This document shows positions 18,139 through 27,692 of a stretch of 64,000 nucleotides of DNA, piece by piece (the first letter of the stretch is position 1; every line of letters starts with the position of its first letter). The stretch spans positions 1,894,001 to 1,958,000 of the forward strand of contig NZ_CP033087.1 in NCBI RefSeq assembly GCF_003691365.1, given 5' to 3'. This stretch comes from Commensalibacter melissae. Lineage in GTDB: Bacteria; Pseudomonadota; Alphaproteobacteria; Acetobacterales; Acetobacteraceae. The notes beneath the pieces are model-generated. The model made no database searches, had not been told where the DNA came from, and saw only the letters and a program-made list of their open reading frames with translations. Made by a program: the position numbers and the translations under genes.

Positions 18139-20028
18139 ATGAAAATCACGCGGTATTTTAACAAGCTTTCAACCAAACTGCTTACCTGTACTATCGCATG
18201 GGTTGTATGTGCCATATTCTTTACGGGATATGCACTCTCCCTGCTTTGGCAGCTTGAAAATGCTGGAATTGCCATCAATTATACAGGCAGTTTGCGCATG
18301 CGTGTCTATTACATGATGTTACTTTCTAATCAAAACGATTATGTAAACCTGCAGCATGAACAAACGAAATTTATTACAATCCTTAATAAATTAAAAAAAT
18401 ACGATAATAATACCCTGATTTTTTCAAATAATAAAAAAATAAACCTGCAAATAAAATATATTGAAAAAACCTATAATAACCAGATATTGCCGCTTATAAA
18501 CCAGTCCTCTGGATATCATAGACTAACTGACAAAAATTATTATCATCTCAACACATTCGTAGAAGACATTGATCTTTTAGTCAAACTGATCGAAAACCAA
18601 AATACGCAAGACATCATTTGGCTTCGATACATAATCACAACAATTATCCTGATGATACTGATAACTGCCTTTTCGAGCATATCCCTGTTATATAAATCAG
18701 TCATCAATCCGTTGAAACATCTTGAATCAAGTATCAAAGCCCTAAGTCAGGGTAATCTATCCAGACGTATTCCTGTAAATGGCAATAGTGAATTTGATAT
18801 TGTCTCCTCCGGTTTTAACCAGATGGCACATAATTTGCAGGACTTATACAATAACCTTGAACATAAAGTTTCAGATAAAACACTTGCATTAAAGAAAAAG
18901 AATCATGAATTAACTATTCTTTATGACATGATCACCTTTTTACATACCTGCCTGACTCCCAATATGGCAACCGAGAGATTCCTTGAAAAAATTATTGATT
19001 TAAGTCAAGCGGATGCCGGATTTATCGGCTTTCTTAACGAAGAGAAAGACGCCATGAATTTTATTTGTAGCCAAGGTTTTCCAGCACAATTAAACACCAT
19101 TGAACAATGTTATTTTTCTGCCAACTGTTTTTTTGATATTTCTTCCCTGCCCAAAAATTCCTATCCTATTTGCGTCAAAACTGATCAGCAGGAAAACTGT
19201 CTTATACCCTCGTGCGTTAAAAAATTATTTAGTCATTTTATCATTTTTCCTATTTGGCATAATAAAAATGAAATAGGGTTAATGGTTCTATATTTTAAAA
19301 AAAGGGAATCTACTTTTTCTCCAGAAACCTATCACTTGATTGAAACATTGACCTGTCAACTTGGTGTATCCATTGAAAATTACCAATTAACCGCCAAAGA
19401 AAAACAGCTTGCCATTATGGAGGAACGCAACTTAATTGCACAGGGGTTGCATGATAGCATAGCACAAGCATTGTCCTTTCTTAACTTGCAAGCTCAAATG
19501 CTTGAAAAGGCAATCAATAAGAATGACCTTGACAAAGCCAAGCAAAATCTGGATTTTATTCAGCGTGGCGTGCAAGAATCCTATGACGATGTTCGTGAAC
19601 TGTTGATGAATTTTCGAACCAAGATTGGCAAGGAAGATTTTGAGACTGTTGTTAAGAAAGTCGTGAACCGTTTCAAAACCCAGACAAAAATACCTGTAAA
19701 ATTAATTAATCTGCAAAAATTTTTATTTATTACAAAACAACAGCAATTACAGATCATTTTTATTCTTCAAGAAGCTTTATCCAATATTCGTAAACATTCA
19801 AAATGCAAGCTTGCAACAATTGAATTTAGTTATAATAATTCTTTCATGATGCGTATTCATGATGATGGTGTCGGATTTGACCTTAATACCTTGCAAAAAA
19901 AACAACAGAACCATATCGGTTTATCAATTATCCAAGAGAGGGCAGAAAATATTTCCGGAAAAATAAACATTACCTCAACACCTAATCATGGTACAACCTT
20001 GGAACTGACTATTCCGATAAACTTATAG
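18139..20028 (+). CDS. narX: Nitrate/nitrite sensor histidine kinase NarX
   Basis: This membrane kinase senses nitrate or nitrite and phosphorylates NarL. TM1 lies at about 14-38 and TM2 at about 162-185. The periplasmic segment after TM1 contains the nitrate-binding P-box (GSLRMRVYYM, about 50-59). A HAMP linker (about 186-240), a GAF-like central module (about 265-410) with six cysteines (310, 324, 330, 345, 354, 359), a HisKA_3 H-box with His438 in GLHDSIAQALSFL, and an HATPase domain (NIRKHSKC, HDDGVGFDL) follow. The length of 629 is close to E. coli NarX. No clear SD is seen. narL follows after 18 bases. Confidence 0.94.
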   Translation: MKITRYFNKLSTKLLTCTIAWVVCAIFFTGYALSLLWQLENAGIAINYTGSLRMRVYYMMLLSNQNDYVNLQHEQTKFITILNKLKKYDNNTLIFSNNKKINLQIKYIEKTYNNQILPLINQSSGYHRLTDKNYYHLNTFVEDIDLLVKLIENQNTQDIIWLRYIITTIILMILITAFSSISLLYKSVINPLKHLESSIKALSQGNLSRRIPVNGNSEFDIVSSGFNQMAHNLQDLYNNLEHKVSDKTLALKKKNHELTILYDMITFLHTCLTPNMATERFLEKIIDLSQADAGFIGFLNEEKDAMNFICSQGFPAQLNTIEQCYFSANCFFDISSLPKNSYPICVKTDQQENCLIPSCVKKLFSHFIIFPIWHNKNEIGLMVLYFKKRESTFSPETYHLIETLTCQLGVSIENYQLTAKEKQLAIMEERNLIAQGLHDSIAQALSFLNLQAQMLEKAINKNDLDKAKQNLDFIQRGVQESYDDVRELLMNFRTKIGKEDFETVVKKVVNRFKTQTKIPVKLINLQKFLFITKQQQLQIIFILQEALSNIRKHSKCKLATIEFSYNNSFMMRIHDDGVGFDLNTLQKKQQNHIGLSIIQERAENISGKINITSTPNHGTTLELTIPINL

Positions 20029-20046
20029 AACGGTAGTATAAAGAAA

Positions 20047-20703
20047 ATGCAAACAAAAATTAAAATTCTGCTTATTGACGATCATTCTTTATTTCGTTCA
20101 GGATTGAAATTTCTTCTTAACAATCAGGAAGATATAGAGGTTATTGGAGAGGCGCAAAATGGATCAGAAGGTATAAAACTGGCCCAGAAACTTAACCCTG
20201 ATATCATCCTCCTTGATCTGGATATGCCAAGAATGGGTGGAAAGGAAACACTCCAAAACCTTTTAAATATTAATCCGGACCTTAATGTCCTAATTTTAAC
20301 TGTTTCGGAAGATAATGATGACCTTATTCAATGTATGACACTTGGAGCAAAAGGCTATCTTTTGAAAAATATCAATACCGATTTCCTATTGGACAGTATT
20401 CACAAAGTTTATGAAGGGAATAATATTCTCTCCCCAGCCATGATATCAACCCTTATCGATCAATTCCGACCCAATGAAAAGGAAAAGGACGAAGATCTCT
20501 ATGATTCTTTAACACCAAGGGAAAAAGAAATATTGGCTTGGCTGACCAAGGGAATAAGTAATAAAGAAATTGCCCGTTTTTTGAGCGTGTCAGAAAGTAC
20601 AATCAAGTTGCATGTTCAGAACATATTACGAAAACTTAATTTACACAGCAGGGTTCAGGCAGCAATTTATGCCCTAGAACATGGTTTTGACAAAACACCC
20701 TAG
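20047..20703 (+). CDS. narL: Nitrate/nitrite response regulator NarL
   Basis: NarL is a DNA-binding response regulator that would switch the nar genes in response to nitrate. The receiver domain (about 5-120) has the acidic pair in LLIDDH, phospho-acceptor Asp57 in ILLDLDMP, and the conserved lysine in GAKGYLLK. A LuxR/FixJ-type helix-turn-helix follows at about 150-210 (LTPREKEILAWLTKGISNKEIA). Its length of 218 is typical. It pairs with narX immediately upstream. Its stop codon overlaps the stop of the convergent moeB. Confidence 0.94.
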   Translation: MQTKIKILLIDDHSLFRSGLKFLLNNQEDIEVIGEAQNGSEGIKLAQKLNPDIILLDLDMPRMGGKETLQNLLNINPDLNVLILTVSEDNDDLIQCMTLGAKGYLLKNINTDFLLDSIHKVYEGNNILSPAMISTLIDQFRPNEKEKDEDLYDSLTPREKEILAWLTKGISNKEIARFLSVSESTIKLHVQNILRKLNLHSRVQAAIYALEHGFDKTP

Positions 20704-21452
20704 TTCCTCGAACAACCACACACGTTACAATGCGGATTGCGATCACATTCCAGCATATGAAAAGAAAAATTCAAAGCATTATAATGCAGTATCCTGCCCG
20801 TAAGAGCTTGACCCATCCTGGATATTACCTTCAAAGCCTCTGAAGCCTGCATAGCTGCCATTGTATTGACCAATGGGGCGTAAACACCGGTAAATGAACA
20901 AAGGTCCTGTTCTGTTTCCGCTCCATCAAATAGACAGGCGTAACATGGTGATCGATCATTATTCGAGTCAAATACACTTAATTGCCCTTCAAACCGTATG
21001 GCCGAGGCATAAATTAAAGGTATTTTACTAGAATATGCAACCCGCCCGATCATTTGTCGGGTTTTTAAATTGTCACTACAATCCAAAATCACATCATAAT
21101 CATGAATTGATGAAGATAATTCATCCTCGGATAAACGGTAAGGCACAGTATCAACAGTAATATCCGGATTTTGTCTATGAATGAAATCAGCCATTACATG
21201 ATTTTTGAATTTACCAATATCATCAGGTGTATAGTATGTCTGTCGTTGTAAATTGGACAGTTCGATCCTGTCATTATCAACCAGCATTAAACTGCCAATA
21301 CCCGCAGCAGCAAGAATAGGAATTGCTGCACAGCCCAGTCCCCCACATCCTATAACCATAACACGGCTATTTAAAAACCGTTTTTGTCCATCCAAATCAA
21401 TTTGCGGCAAAAGGATATGGCGACTGTATCTTACCAATTGATCTTCATGCAT
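20700..21452 (-). CDS. moeB: Molybdopterin synthase adenylyltransferase MoeB
   Basis: MoeB is an E1-like enzyme that adenylates the C-terminal glycine of MoaD so that it can be sulfurated. The 250-residue protein has the Rossmann motif GCGGLGCAA, the ATP-contact NLQRQ, the DCSDN loop and two zinc-binding cysteine pairs (CYAC and CNVC). ThiF is a close paralogue, but the distance from any thiamine gene and the nearby Moco genes favour MoeB. No other MoaD activator is seen in the window. It is convergent with narL and shares the tetranucleotide CTAG containing both stops. Confidence 0.88.
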   Translation of the reverse strand: MHEDQLVRYSRHILLPQIDLDGQKRFLNSRVMVIGCGGLGCAAIPILAAAGIGSLMLVDNDRIELSNLQRQTYYTPDDIGKFKNHVMADFIHRQNPDITVDTVPYRLSEDELSSSIHDYDVILDCSDNLKTRQMIGRVAYSSKIPLIYASAIRFEGQLSVFDSNNDRSPCYACLFDGAETEQDLCSFTGVYAPLVNTMAAMQASEALKVISRMGQALTGRILHYNALNFSFHMLECDRNPHCNVCGCSRN

Positions 21453-21581
21453 TATTTGAAATAACCCAAATAAATAACCATATAATGATAAACGTCATAA
21501 AGAATACTAGCCATAAGACTAGCAACAAAATATTCACAAAGATTAATATAATCTTATTCTTAATATAAATAATACTATACA

Positions 21582-21590
21582 TGTGGATAA
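21582..21590 (-). promoter_or_regulatory. Single DnaA-box-like 9-mer in an AT-rich spacer
   Basis: TGTGGATAA is the exact reverse complement of the E. coli-type DnaA box TTATCCACA. It lies in a roughly 200-bp spacer, almost entirely A/T, between moeB and the porin gene, 4 kb from the nearest parS. One such 9-mer in a window of this size is expected about once by chance, so it is only suggestive. Confidence 0.3.
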
Positions 21591-21658
21591 TATAAATTCT
21601 TTCCTTAAAAGAATAATATAATTAAATAAAACAATAATATTAGTATGAATGATAAACT

Positions 21659-23359
21659 ATGAATAAATCAACTATTCTGGCTAGTTTAAAAGTAGTTAAT
21701 CATATTTGTTTCTCATTACTACTTTTAACTTCAATACATACTTACGCTAAAGATCAAACAAAACAAACATTACTTCCAACAGATTCAAAAATTCAAAATA
21801 AAACCGATTCTACATTTACTGATTACTCAAATCTTAATAACCGTTGTGCAAAAGTTGTCACAGCGGCTGGTAAATATGGAAATACACGACATCCGGATTG
21901 GGGTGTCTTCAACAAACACAGCGGTTTTGGACCTGTTGGTAATTATTCTTGGTATGCTTTTGGACAATATGCCCCATACGCACAAGCAAGATGGGCAGAA
22001 GACTGGAGCGGATTATGCAATGATCCCCATAAAAATGATGACTGGTTTAACCGACTCAAGTACATTCCCCTGAATGATTCTGGGGATATCTGGCTGAGTT
22101 TAAACGGCAATGAGCGGTTTCGTCATGTTTTCGACAGCAAACCATATATGGGATTTGGAGCCAAAACAAATTCCAACCGTTTATTGATTCGTAGCGTTTA
22201 TGGTGCTGATTTGCATATTGGTTCCCACGTAAGAGCTTATGCCGAACTCATTAATGGTGTTGCTGGTGGCAGCAACACTTTTGGCTATCAAACAGGTTTT
22301 CAACGTAAACGACTTGATATGCAGCAAGGTTTTTTAGAAATAAAGGGGAACGTGCTTGGTGCAAAAATGGGGGCAATGGGAGGACGTCAATATTTTGTTG
22401 ATGCACCACTCTCCATGACTTCCGCACGGGAACTGACTAATATTCGTTACAGTTGGGATGGATTCCGAGGCTATGCTTTCTGGAAAAATTTCAGGGTCGA
22501 CATTTTTGACTTCTGGCAAACTGACTTTTCCAAAGATCATGTTTTTGGTGCAGGGCCAAGTTATAATGCTCGCATGTTTGGTGGTTTGGCCAGTTATGCT
22601 CTTCCCAGCTTTAAAGTGCAGAATGTGAATAGCCAATTATTTCTTGATGCCTTTTATATTGGTTACCTTTATAACGGTAATGCTGCAGGTCTTCCCACAC
22701 CAACACCCGGAAAAAACCGTCAAGGATCTACAAGACGTGATAATATCGGCGGAAGGTTGAACGGAAATATTGGCAATTTCACCATTGATGTTACAGGTAT
22801 ATATCAGGGTGGTGAATTCCGTCCCGCAAATTCTGGTAGTAAAACACGTCCAGTCAGAGCCTATGCATTTGATGCGATTTTTGCTTATAACTTTAAAAAC
22901 GTGCCGGGAAATTTGTCATTGGGCTTGCAAAGCGACTATTTTTCTGGTGGTAACTATCACAAAGATCACGGTGCGGTCAGAAATTTTGCTGTTCCCTATT
23001 TTACAACAGCAAATTATCAGGATATGACGCTATATCTGGCAACTTCCAATACAGTCAGTACAGGTCCTTTAATCACTTACAATCCAACAAAAAAAGCACT
23101 TGTCAAATTGCACGCACCTGTAATTTGGAGAGCCAATACCAATGATACGATTTACGGTGTCGGATTCAACTACCCTTTGCGTGACAATTATTCTGGTGGA
23201 TTTGTTGGTGCAATTCCCCAGTTTACTCTCGCTTATGCAATTGCTCCCCATCTTGTTTTAACTGGAGACTTTGGCGGTGTTCTAGCCTCACAATCTATTA
23301 AAAAAGCTGGTGGCAATGACAGCGCTTTCCTTATGGAAACACTCGACTTCAGGTTTTAA
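21659..23359 (+). CDS. Outer-membrane porin of the alginate-export (AlgE-like) family
   Basis: The protein is 566 residues, with a signal peptide to about residue 30 (LLLTSIHTYA). An N-terminal region follows with two cysteines (NRCAKV, SGLCND), then a long beta-barrel from about residue 140 with alternating aromatic strands ending in LDFRF. Segments such as GDIWLSLNGNERFRHVFDSKPYMG and RSVYGADLHIGSHVRAYAEL resemble alginate-export-domain porins, which acetic acid bacteria often carry. The true substrate is unknown. It stands alone and is closed by a strong terminator. Confidence 0.8.
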   Translation: MNKSTILASLKVVNHICFSLLLLTSIHTYAKDQTKQTLLPTDSKIQNKTDSTFTDYSNLNNRCAKVVTAAGKYGNTRHPDWGVFNKHSGFGPVGNYSWYAFGQYAPYAQARWAEDWSGLCNDPHKNDDWFNRLKYIPLNDSGDIWLSLNGNERFRHVFDSKPYMGFGAKTNSNRLLIRSVYGADLHIGSHVRAYAELINGVAGGSNTFGYQTGFQRKRLDMQQGFLEIKGNVLGAKMGAMGGRQYFVDAPLSMTSARELTNIRYSWDGFRGYAFWKNFRVDIFDFWQTDFSKDHVFGAGPSYNARMFGGLASYALPSFKVQNVNSQLFLDAFYIGYLYNGNAAGLPTPTPGKNRQGSTRRDNIGGRLNGNIGNFTIDVTGIYQGGEFRPANSGSKTRPVRAYAFDAIFAYNFKNVPGNLSLGLQSDYFSGGNYHKDHGAVRNFAVPYFTTANYQDMTLYLATSNTVSTGPLITYNPTKKALVKLHAPVIWRANTNDTIYGVGFNYPLRDNYSGGFVGAIPQFTLAYAIAPHLVLTGDFGGVLASQSIKKAGGNDSAFLMETLDFRF

Positions 23360-23391
23360 CCTTTTTCATTCTATACTTTACTTATTATTTT

Positions 23392-23424
23392 GTCGCTTAT
23401 TTTTAATAATAAGCGACTTTTTTT
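23392..23424 (+). terminator. Rho-independent terminator of the porin gene
   Basis: A perfect 10-bp stem, GTCGCTTATT with AATAAGCGAC around a 6-base loop, is followed by seven T residues. There is no T-run in the other direction, so it serves the plus-strand porin gene and not parB. Confidence 0.92.
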
Positions 23425-23456
23425 ATGTATGGGTCTATAAAGTATCAATATTTCAT

Positions 23457-24359
23457 TTAATTTTTTAACAGCGTCAAAATCTCATCAAACTGTTCAAGGG
23501 ATTTATAAAATATTTTTAAGGACCCACCTTTACCATCAAATTGAATTTTGACATTAAACCCTAATCTGCCACGCAAATCTTTTTCAAGTGACTCTATCTC
23601 AGGATCGATTGGCTTTTTTTTCAAGTGTAAATTTTTATTAACCGCTTTGGCATTTTTAACTAGGGCTTCTGTTTGTCTTACCGTTAAGTCATCTTGAATA
23701 ATTTCTTTTGCTGCTGATACAGGATCGGGATGCATAAGCAGGGCTCTTGCATGTCCCGGGGTTAATATCCCGTTTTTCAAATAATTTATAATCTCATCCG
23801 GCAATTGTAATAGACGGATTATATTTGCAATATGTGAACGTGATTTACCCAATGCAGAAGATAATTCATCCTGAGTAAGATTGAACTCATTTAATAATCT
23901 TGAAAAACCTTCAGCCTCTTCAATAATATTTAAATCAGTACGCTGTAAATTTTCCACTAATGCGACAGCCATTGCATCCTTGTCAGTGAAAGAGCAGATC
24001 CTAACCGGCACCTCATCAATCATGGCCAGTTGGGCAGCACGCCAGCGACGTTCCCCAGCAACAATTTGGTATTGACCCTTTTGGGTATCTTTTTCCTTAA
24101 CCAGCAGAGGTTGTAAAATACCATGTTGTCTGATTGAGTCCGCCAGCTCTTGTAAAGCTTCAGGCTGCATAATTTGTCGAGGTTGAAAAGGACCAGGCTC
24201 AATTATGTCAATAGGTAAAATCTGCATTTTCAAATCTGAAATCCCAAGATCGGATCCGATATCTTTCTGATTATCCTCATCTTTAACCGACTCCCCCAAT
24301 AAAGCGGCAAGTCCTCTTCCCAAACGAATTTTACCCTGATCCCTTTTCTTACCCTTCAT
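23457..24359 (-). CDS. parB: Chromosome partitioning protein ParB
   Basis: ParB is the CTP-dependent DNA clamp that loads at parS and spreads to form the origin segregation complex. The 300-residue protein begins with the basic KGKKRDQGKIRLGRGLAALLGE typical of chromosomal ParB. It then carries the CTP-binding motif GERRWRAAQLA and the HTH region LTQDELSSALGKSRSHIANIIRLLQLP. I choose ATG 24359, with GAGGG/AGGA just upstream; an in-frame ATG at 24383 would overlap parA by 8 bases. Two matching parS sites lie 1.4 and 3.7 kb away. Confidence 0.96.
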   Translation of the reverse strand: MKGKKRDQGKIRLGRGLAALLGESVKDEDNQKDIGSDLGISDLKMQILPIDIIEPGPFQPRQIMQPEALQELADSIRQHGILQPLLVKEKDTQKGQYQIVAGERRWRAAQLAMIDEVPVRICSFTDKDAMAVALVENLQRTDLNIIEEAEGFSRLLNEFNLTQDELSSALGKSRSHIANIIRLLQLPDEIINYLKNGILTPGHARALLMHPDPVSAAKEIIQDDLTVRQTEALVKNAKAVNKNLHLKKKPIDPEIESLEKDLRGRLGFNVKIQFDGKGGSLKIFYKSLEQFDEILTLLKN

Positions 24360-24375
24360 ATTTCCTACCCTCAAA

Positions 24376-25164
24376 TTAAGCAAATCGACGATTCAATTCC
24401 TTAGCCAAGTTTATATAGGCTTGCGCTCCAGTTGATTTAGGATCATACACCATTATTGGCTTTCCATAACTTTGTGCCTCTGAAATACGGATATTGCGTG
24501 GAATAACTGTTTTACAGACCTTATCCCCAAAAAAATTCCTGGTATCTTCAGCAACAAGCTCTGAAAGTCTGTTGCGTTTGTCATACATCGTTAAAACAAT
24601 TGCCTTTATATCCAGATCAGGATTTACCTTTTTCTGCAAATGTGTAACCGTTTTAACCAGATGACTTATTCCTTCAAGTGCCAGAAATTCACATTGCAAC
24701 GGAACAATAACACCAGTAGCAGCCGCCAAGGCATTTACCGTTAACAGTCCTAGGCTTGGAGGACAGTCAATCAAAATATAATCATATATACCTATAAATT
24801 GCTTAATTGCCTCCTTGAGCCGAAATTCACGTTTTTCAATATCAATCAACTCAAGCTCTGCAGCCGCAAGGTTGCCATCAGCTGTAATCAACGATAATCC
24901 TGGAATCATGGACTCCTTGATCATTCCATCAACCACTTTGCCATTAATTAATAAATGATAGGTTCCTTTATCACGATCTCCATATTCAATTCCCAATGCA
25001 GTTGAACTATTTCCTTGAGAATCAAGATCAATTAATAGAACCTTCTTTTTTTCAGCGAATGCGGTGGCAAGATTAATTGCTGTCGTTGTTTTACCCACCC
25101 CACCTTTTTGGTTTGCAATTGCCAAAATATAAGTATTTTTTGATTTTGTCTTTTTAAGCGCCAT
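24376..25164 (-). CDS. parA: Chromosome partitioning ATPase ParA (Soj)
   Basis: ParA is the deviant-Walker ATPase that binds DNA non-specifically and moves ParB-parS complexes. It carries [16 protein letters not shown] (Walker A' with signature lysine), [10 protein letters not shown] and [10 protein letters not shown] (Walker B). ATG 25164 (262 residues) lies one base after the rsmG stop; an in-frame TTG at 25182 is the only longer option. It forms an operon with rsmG upstream and parB downstream. Confidence 0.97.
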   Translation of the reverse strand: MALKKTKSKNTYILAIANQKGGVGKTTTAINLATAFAEKKKVLLIDLDSQGNSSTALGIEYGDRDKGTYHLLINGKVVDGMIKESMIPGLSLITADGNLAAAELELIDIEKREFRLKEAIKQFIGIYDYILIDCPPSLGLLTVNALAAATGVIVPLQCEFLALEGISHLVKTVTHLQKKVNPDLDIKAIVLTMYDKRNRLSELVAEDTRNFFGDKVCKTVIPRNIRISEAQSYGKPIMVYDPKSTGAQAYINLAKELNRRFA

Positions 25165-25165
25165 T

Positions 25166-25786
25166 TTATTCAACACGTTCAAATTGATTAATCTTAACTA
25201 TTACCCCATCGGCATTCGTTTGACTGGAAAAGGTTTTATAATTTATTTTCCAATTCTTTTGTGCCTCTTCAATTTCCAGATTAACAGACCGGCCTTTCAA
25301 AAATAAACAATAACCATTTTTATTTAAAATATTTTTTGAAAATTCTAAAAGCTGAGTCAATGAAGTCAATGCCCTTGCCGTCACAACATCTACACTGATA
25401 GCATTCACATTTTCAATCCTCTGGCAAAGCACAGTTGCTTGTGTTTTGGTCTGTCGCAGAACTTCTCTTAAAAAAATTGTCTTTCTCATATCGGATTCAA
25501 TCAATATTACAGGAATATCTGTTGACAATGCTAGGATCAGGCCGGGAAATCCTCCACCTGATCCAAGATCAGCAATAGATTTTACAGATGAATCAAGATA
25601 CCGAATCAATTGAAAGCTGTCATGCACATGACGTTTCCAGACCTGATCCATACCCTGTTGCGATACCAAATTTATTTTTTTGTTCCATTGCTGAAGCAAA
25701 GAGATATAAATTTCCATTTTCTCTATTGTTTCACGTGAAACACTCTTCAAAAACGGATAATTTTTCATATAACCGTCAAGATTCAT
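25166..25786 (-). CDS. rsmG: 16S rRNA (guanine527-N7)-methyltransferase RsmG
   Basis: RsmG methylates G527 of 16S rRNA using SAM. The 206-residue protein has the SAM-binding motif [12 protein letters not shown] (about 69-80) and the ARAL catalytic-region motif. The N-terminal VSRET segment is encoded by a perfect parS site. It overlaps the end of mnmG by 11 bases. Confidence 0.95.
   Translation of the reverse strand: MNLDGYMKNYPFLKSVSRETIEKMEIYISLLQQWNKKINLVSQQGMDQVWKRHVHDSFQLIRYLDSSVKSIADLGSGGGFPGLILALSTDIPVILIESDMRKTIFLREVLRQTKTQATVLCQRIENVNAISVDVVTARALTSLTQLLEFSKNILNKNGYCLFLKGRSVNLEIEEAQKNWKINYKTFSSQTNADGVIVKINQFERVE
25727..25742. promoter_or_regulatory. parS site 1 (inside rsmG)
   Basis: TGTTTCACGTGAAACA is an exact match to the chromosomal parS palindrome recognised by ParB across bacteria. 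It lies within rsmG codons for Val-Ser-Arg-Glu-Thr, 1.4 kb from parB. Confidence 0.95.
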
Positions 25787-27671
25787 AACTATTATCCTTT
25801 TCCCCTTTTTGCGGGGTTCGGATATATGCCAATATGGCCATCAATGCAGAGGGTGTTACCCCCGGTATCCTTTGGGCAGCACCAAAAGAAACAGGGCGAA
25901 CCGCTTCTAGACGTTCCTGCATTTCACGACTTAATCCGCCAATTTTCCTATAATCAAGATCCAATGGCAAATTGATTCTGGACTCCTGGTCAAGCTGCCT
26001 GATTTCCCTGGCCTGTCTAACAAGGTAACCTTCATAACGGGCCTCGGTACGAATATATTGTTGAACTCTTGATGTTAATTGATGAAACCAAGGAGCGACT
26101 TTCTCAATTACCTCCTCAGAAGGGCATAATGATAAAATTTCAAATAATGACCGCCAGCGTCCATCGGACGAAATCTGCATTCCATAACCATTCAGGGTTT
26201 TAGGCAGGTATTTCTCTCCCTTCGCTCTCTGAACAGAATTTTTGATATGATCTATATCCTGAAGATATAAAGCCAATCGTTCAGCCCCCAAACACCCCAA
26301 CTGTTCAGCCAAAGGGGTTAATCGTATATCTGCATTATCTGCCCGTAAAGTCAAGCGATATTCTGCCCGTGAGGTAAACATACGATAAGGTTCAGTCACC
26401 CCTTGCGTTGTCAGGTCATCTATCATGACACCAATATAACCTTGGCTACGATCAATTATAATTTTTTCTGATCCAGAAGCATGATTTGCGGCATTAATTC
26501 CAGCCAACAAACCCTGAGCTGCGGCTTCCTCATACCCTGTTGTACCATTGATTTGTCCGGCAAGAAACAATCCGGAAAAATTTGGCAATTCCAAGGTCGG
26601 ATTCAAGGATCTCGGATCAATATAATCATATTCCACGGCATAACCTGGCCTGACAATCACGGCATTTTCCAGACCTGGAATTGAATGAACCATTCGTTCC
26701 TGAACATCTTCTGCAAGACTGGTTGATATTCCATTCGGATAAACCAAATCCCCACCTTCATGTCCAGGCAATGCTTCAGGCTCAATAAAAATCTGATGAC
26801 GCTCCCGATCAGCAAAACGAACAATTTTATCCTCGATTGACGGACAGTAACGAGGTCCTTTTCCAGTAATTGCACCCCCATAGACTGCAGAAGTATGAAT
26901 ATTATCCCTTATTATCCGATGAGTTTCAGGAGTGGTCGCAGTTATCCGGCAGGAAACAAATTCATTAAAAGCGTTATCAGTCAATCGGCTAAAAAACTCG
27001 GGAGATTCATCCCCCTTATCTTCTGTCAACCGCTCCATATCGATACTTGATCGCAACAGCCTTGGAGGGGTTCCTGTTTTTAAGCGACCCATACGCAGTC
27101 CCATCGCCTCCAATCGGTTTCCCAATATTGTGGCAGGTTTATCTCCAACTCTTCCAGCTGGCTGACTTTTATTGCCAACATGGATAACTCCACGCAAAAA
27201 AGTTCCCGTCGTTAAGACAACCGCTCCTGACAGAAATTCACGACCATCCTCGCAAATAACACCACATATTTTATTGCCAATATCGACATTGAGATCAGCA
27301 ACCGCACCCTCCACAATAGTCAGATTACTTAATTCTTTTAAAAATTGTTGAACCGCATTACGATATAACATCCGATCAGCCTGAGCCCTAGGTCCATGTA
27401 CTGCTGGACCTTTGGAACGATTAAGCAGCTTGAAATGAATACCCGCCCGATCCGCTGCTTTTGACATGATACCATCAAAAGCATCAATCTCCCGAACAAG
27501 ATGTCCCTTGCCTATTCCACCAATTGCCGGATTACATGACATGATCCCAATCGTGTTAAGAGAATGGGTCAGCAATAAAGTTCTTGCCCCCATCCGGGCA
27601 GAAACTGCAGCCGCTTCACTTCCAGCATGTCCTCCACCAACGACAATTACATCGTATTTTACATTTATCAT
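25776..27671 (-). CDS. mnmG: tRNA uridine 5-carboxymethylaminomethyl modification enzyme MnmG (GidA)
   Basis: MnmG is the FAD-dependent partner of MnmE that modifies U34 of certain tRNAs. The FAD-binding [10 protein letters not shown] is at the N-terminus, [20 protein letters not shown] follows, and the C-terminal part has the conserved [13 protein letters not shown] and the helical tail region. Length 631 is typical. It is placed between mnmE and rsmG in the usual alphaproteobacterial order. Confidence 0.97.
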   Translation of the reverse strand: MINVKYDVIVVGGGHAGSEAAAVSARMGARTLLLTHSLNTIGIMSCNPAIGGIGKGHLVREIDAFDGIMSKAADRAGIHFKLLNRSKGPAVHGPRAQADRMLYRNAVQQFLKELSNLTIVEGAVADLNVDIGNKICGVICEDGREFLSGAVVLTTGTFLRGVIHVGNKSQPAGRVGDKPATILGNRLEAMGLRMGRLKTGTPPRLLRSSIDMERLTEDKGDESPEFFSRLTDNAFNEFVSCRITATTPETHRIIRDNIHTSAVYGGAITGKGPRYCPSIEDKIVRFADRERHQIFIEPEALPGHEGGDLVYPNGISTSLAEDVQERMVHSIPGLENAVIVRPGYAVEYDYIDPRSLNPTLELPNFSGLFLAGQINGTTGYEEAAAQGLLAGINAANHASGSEKIIIDRSQGYIGVMIDDLTTQGVTEPYRMFTSRAEYRLTLRADNADIRLTPLAEQLGCLGAERLALYLQDIDHIKNSVQRAKGEKYLPKTLNGYGMQISSDGRWRSLFEILSLCPSEEVIEKVAPWFHQLTSRVQQYIRTEARYEGYLVRQAREIRQLDQESRINLPLDLDYRKIGGLSREMQERLEAVRPVSFGAAQRIPGVTPSALMAILAYIRTPQKGEKDNSYES

Positions 27672-27692
27672 TAATCTTTTCTCAACTCGACC

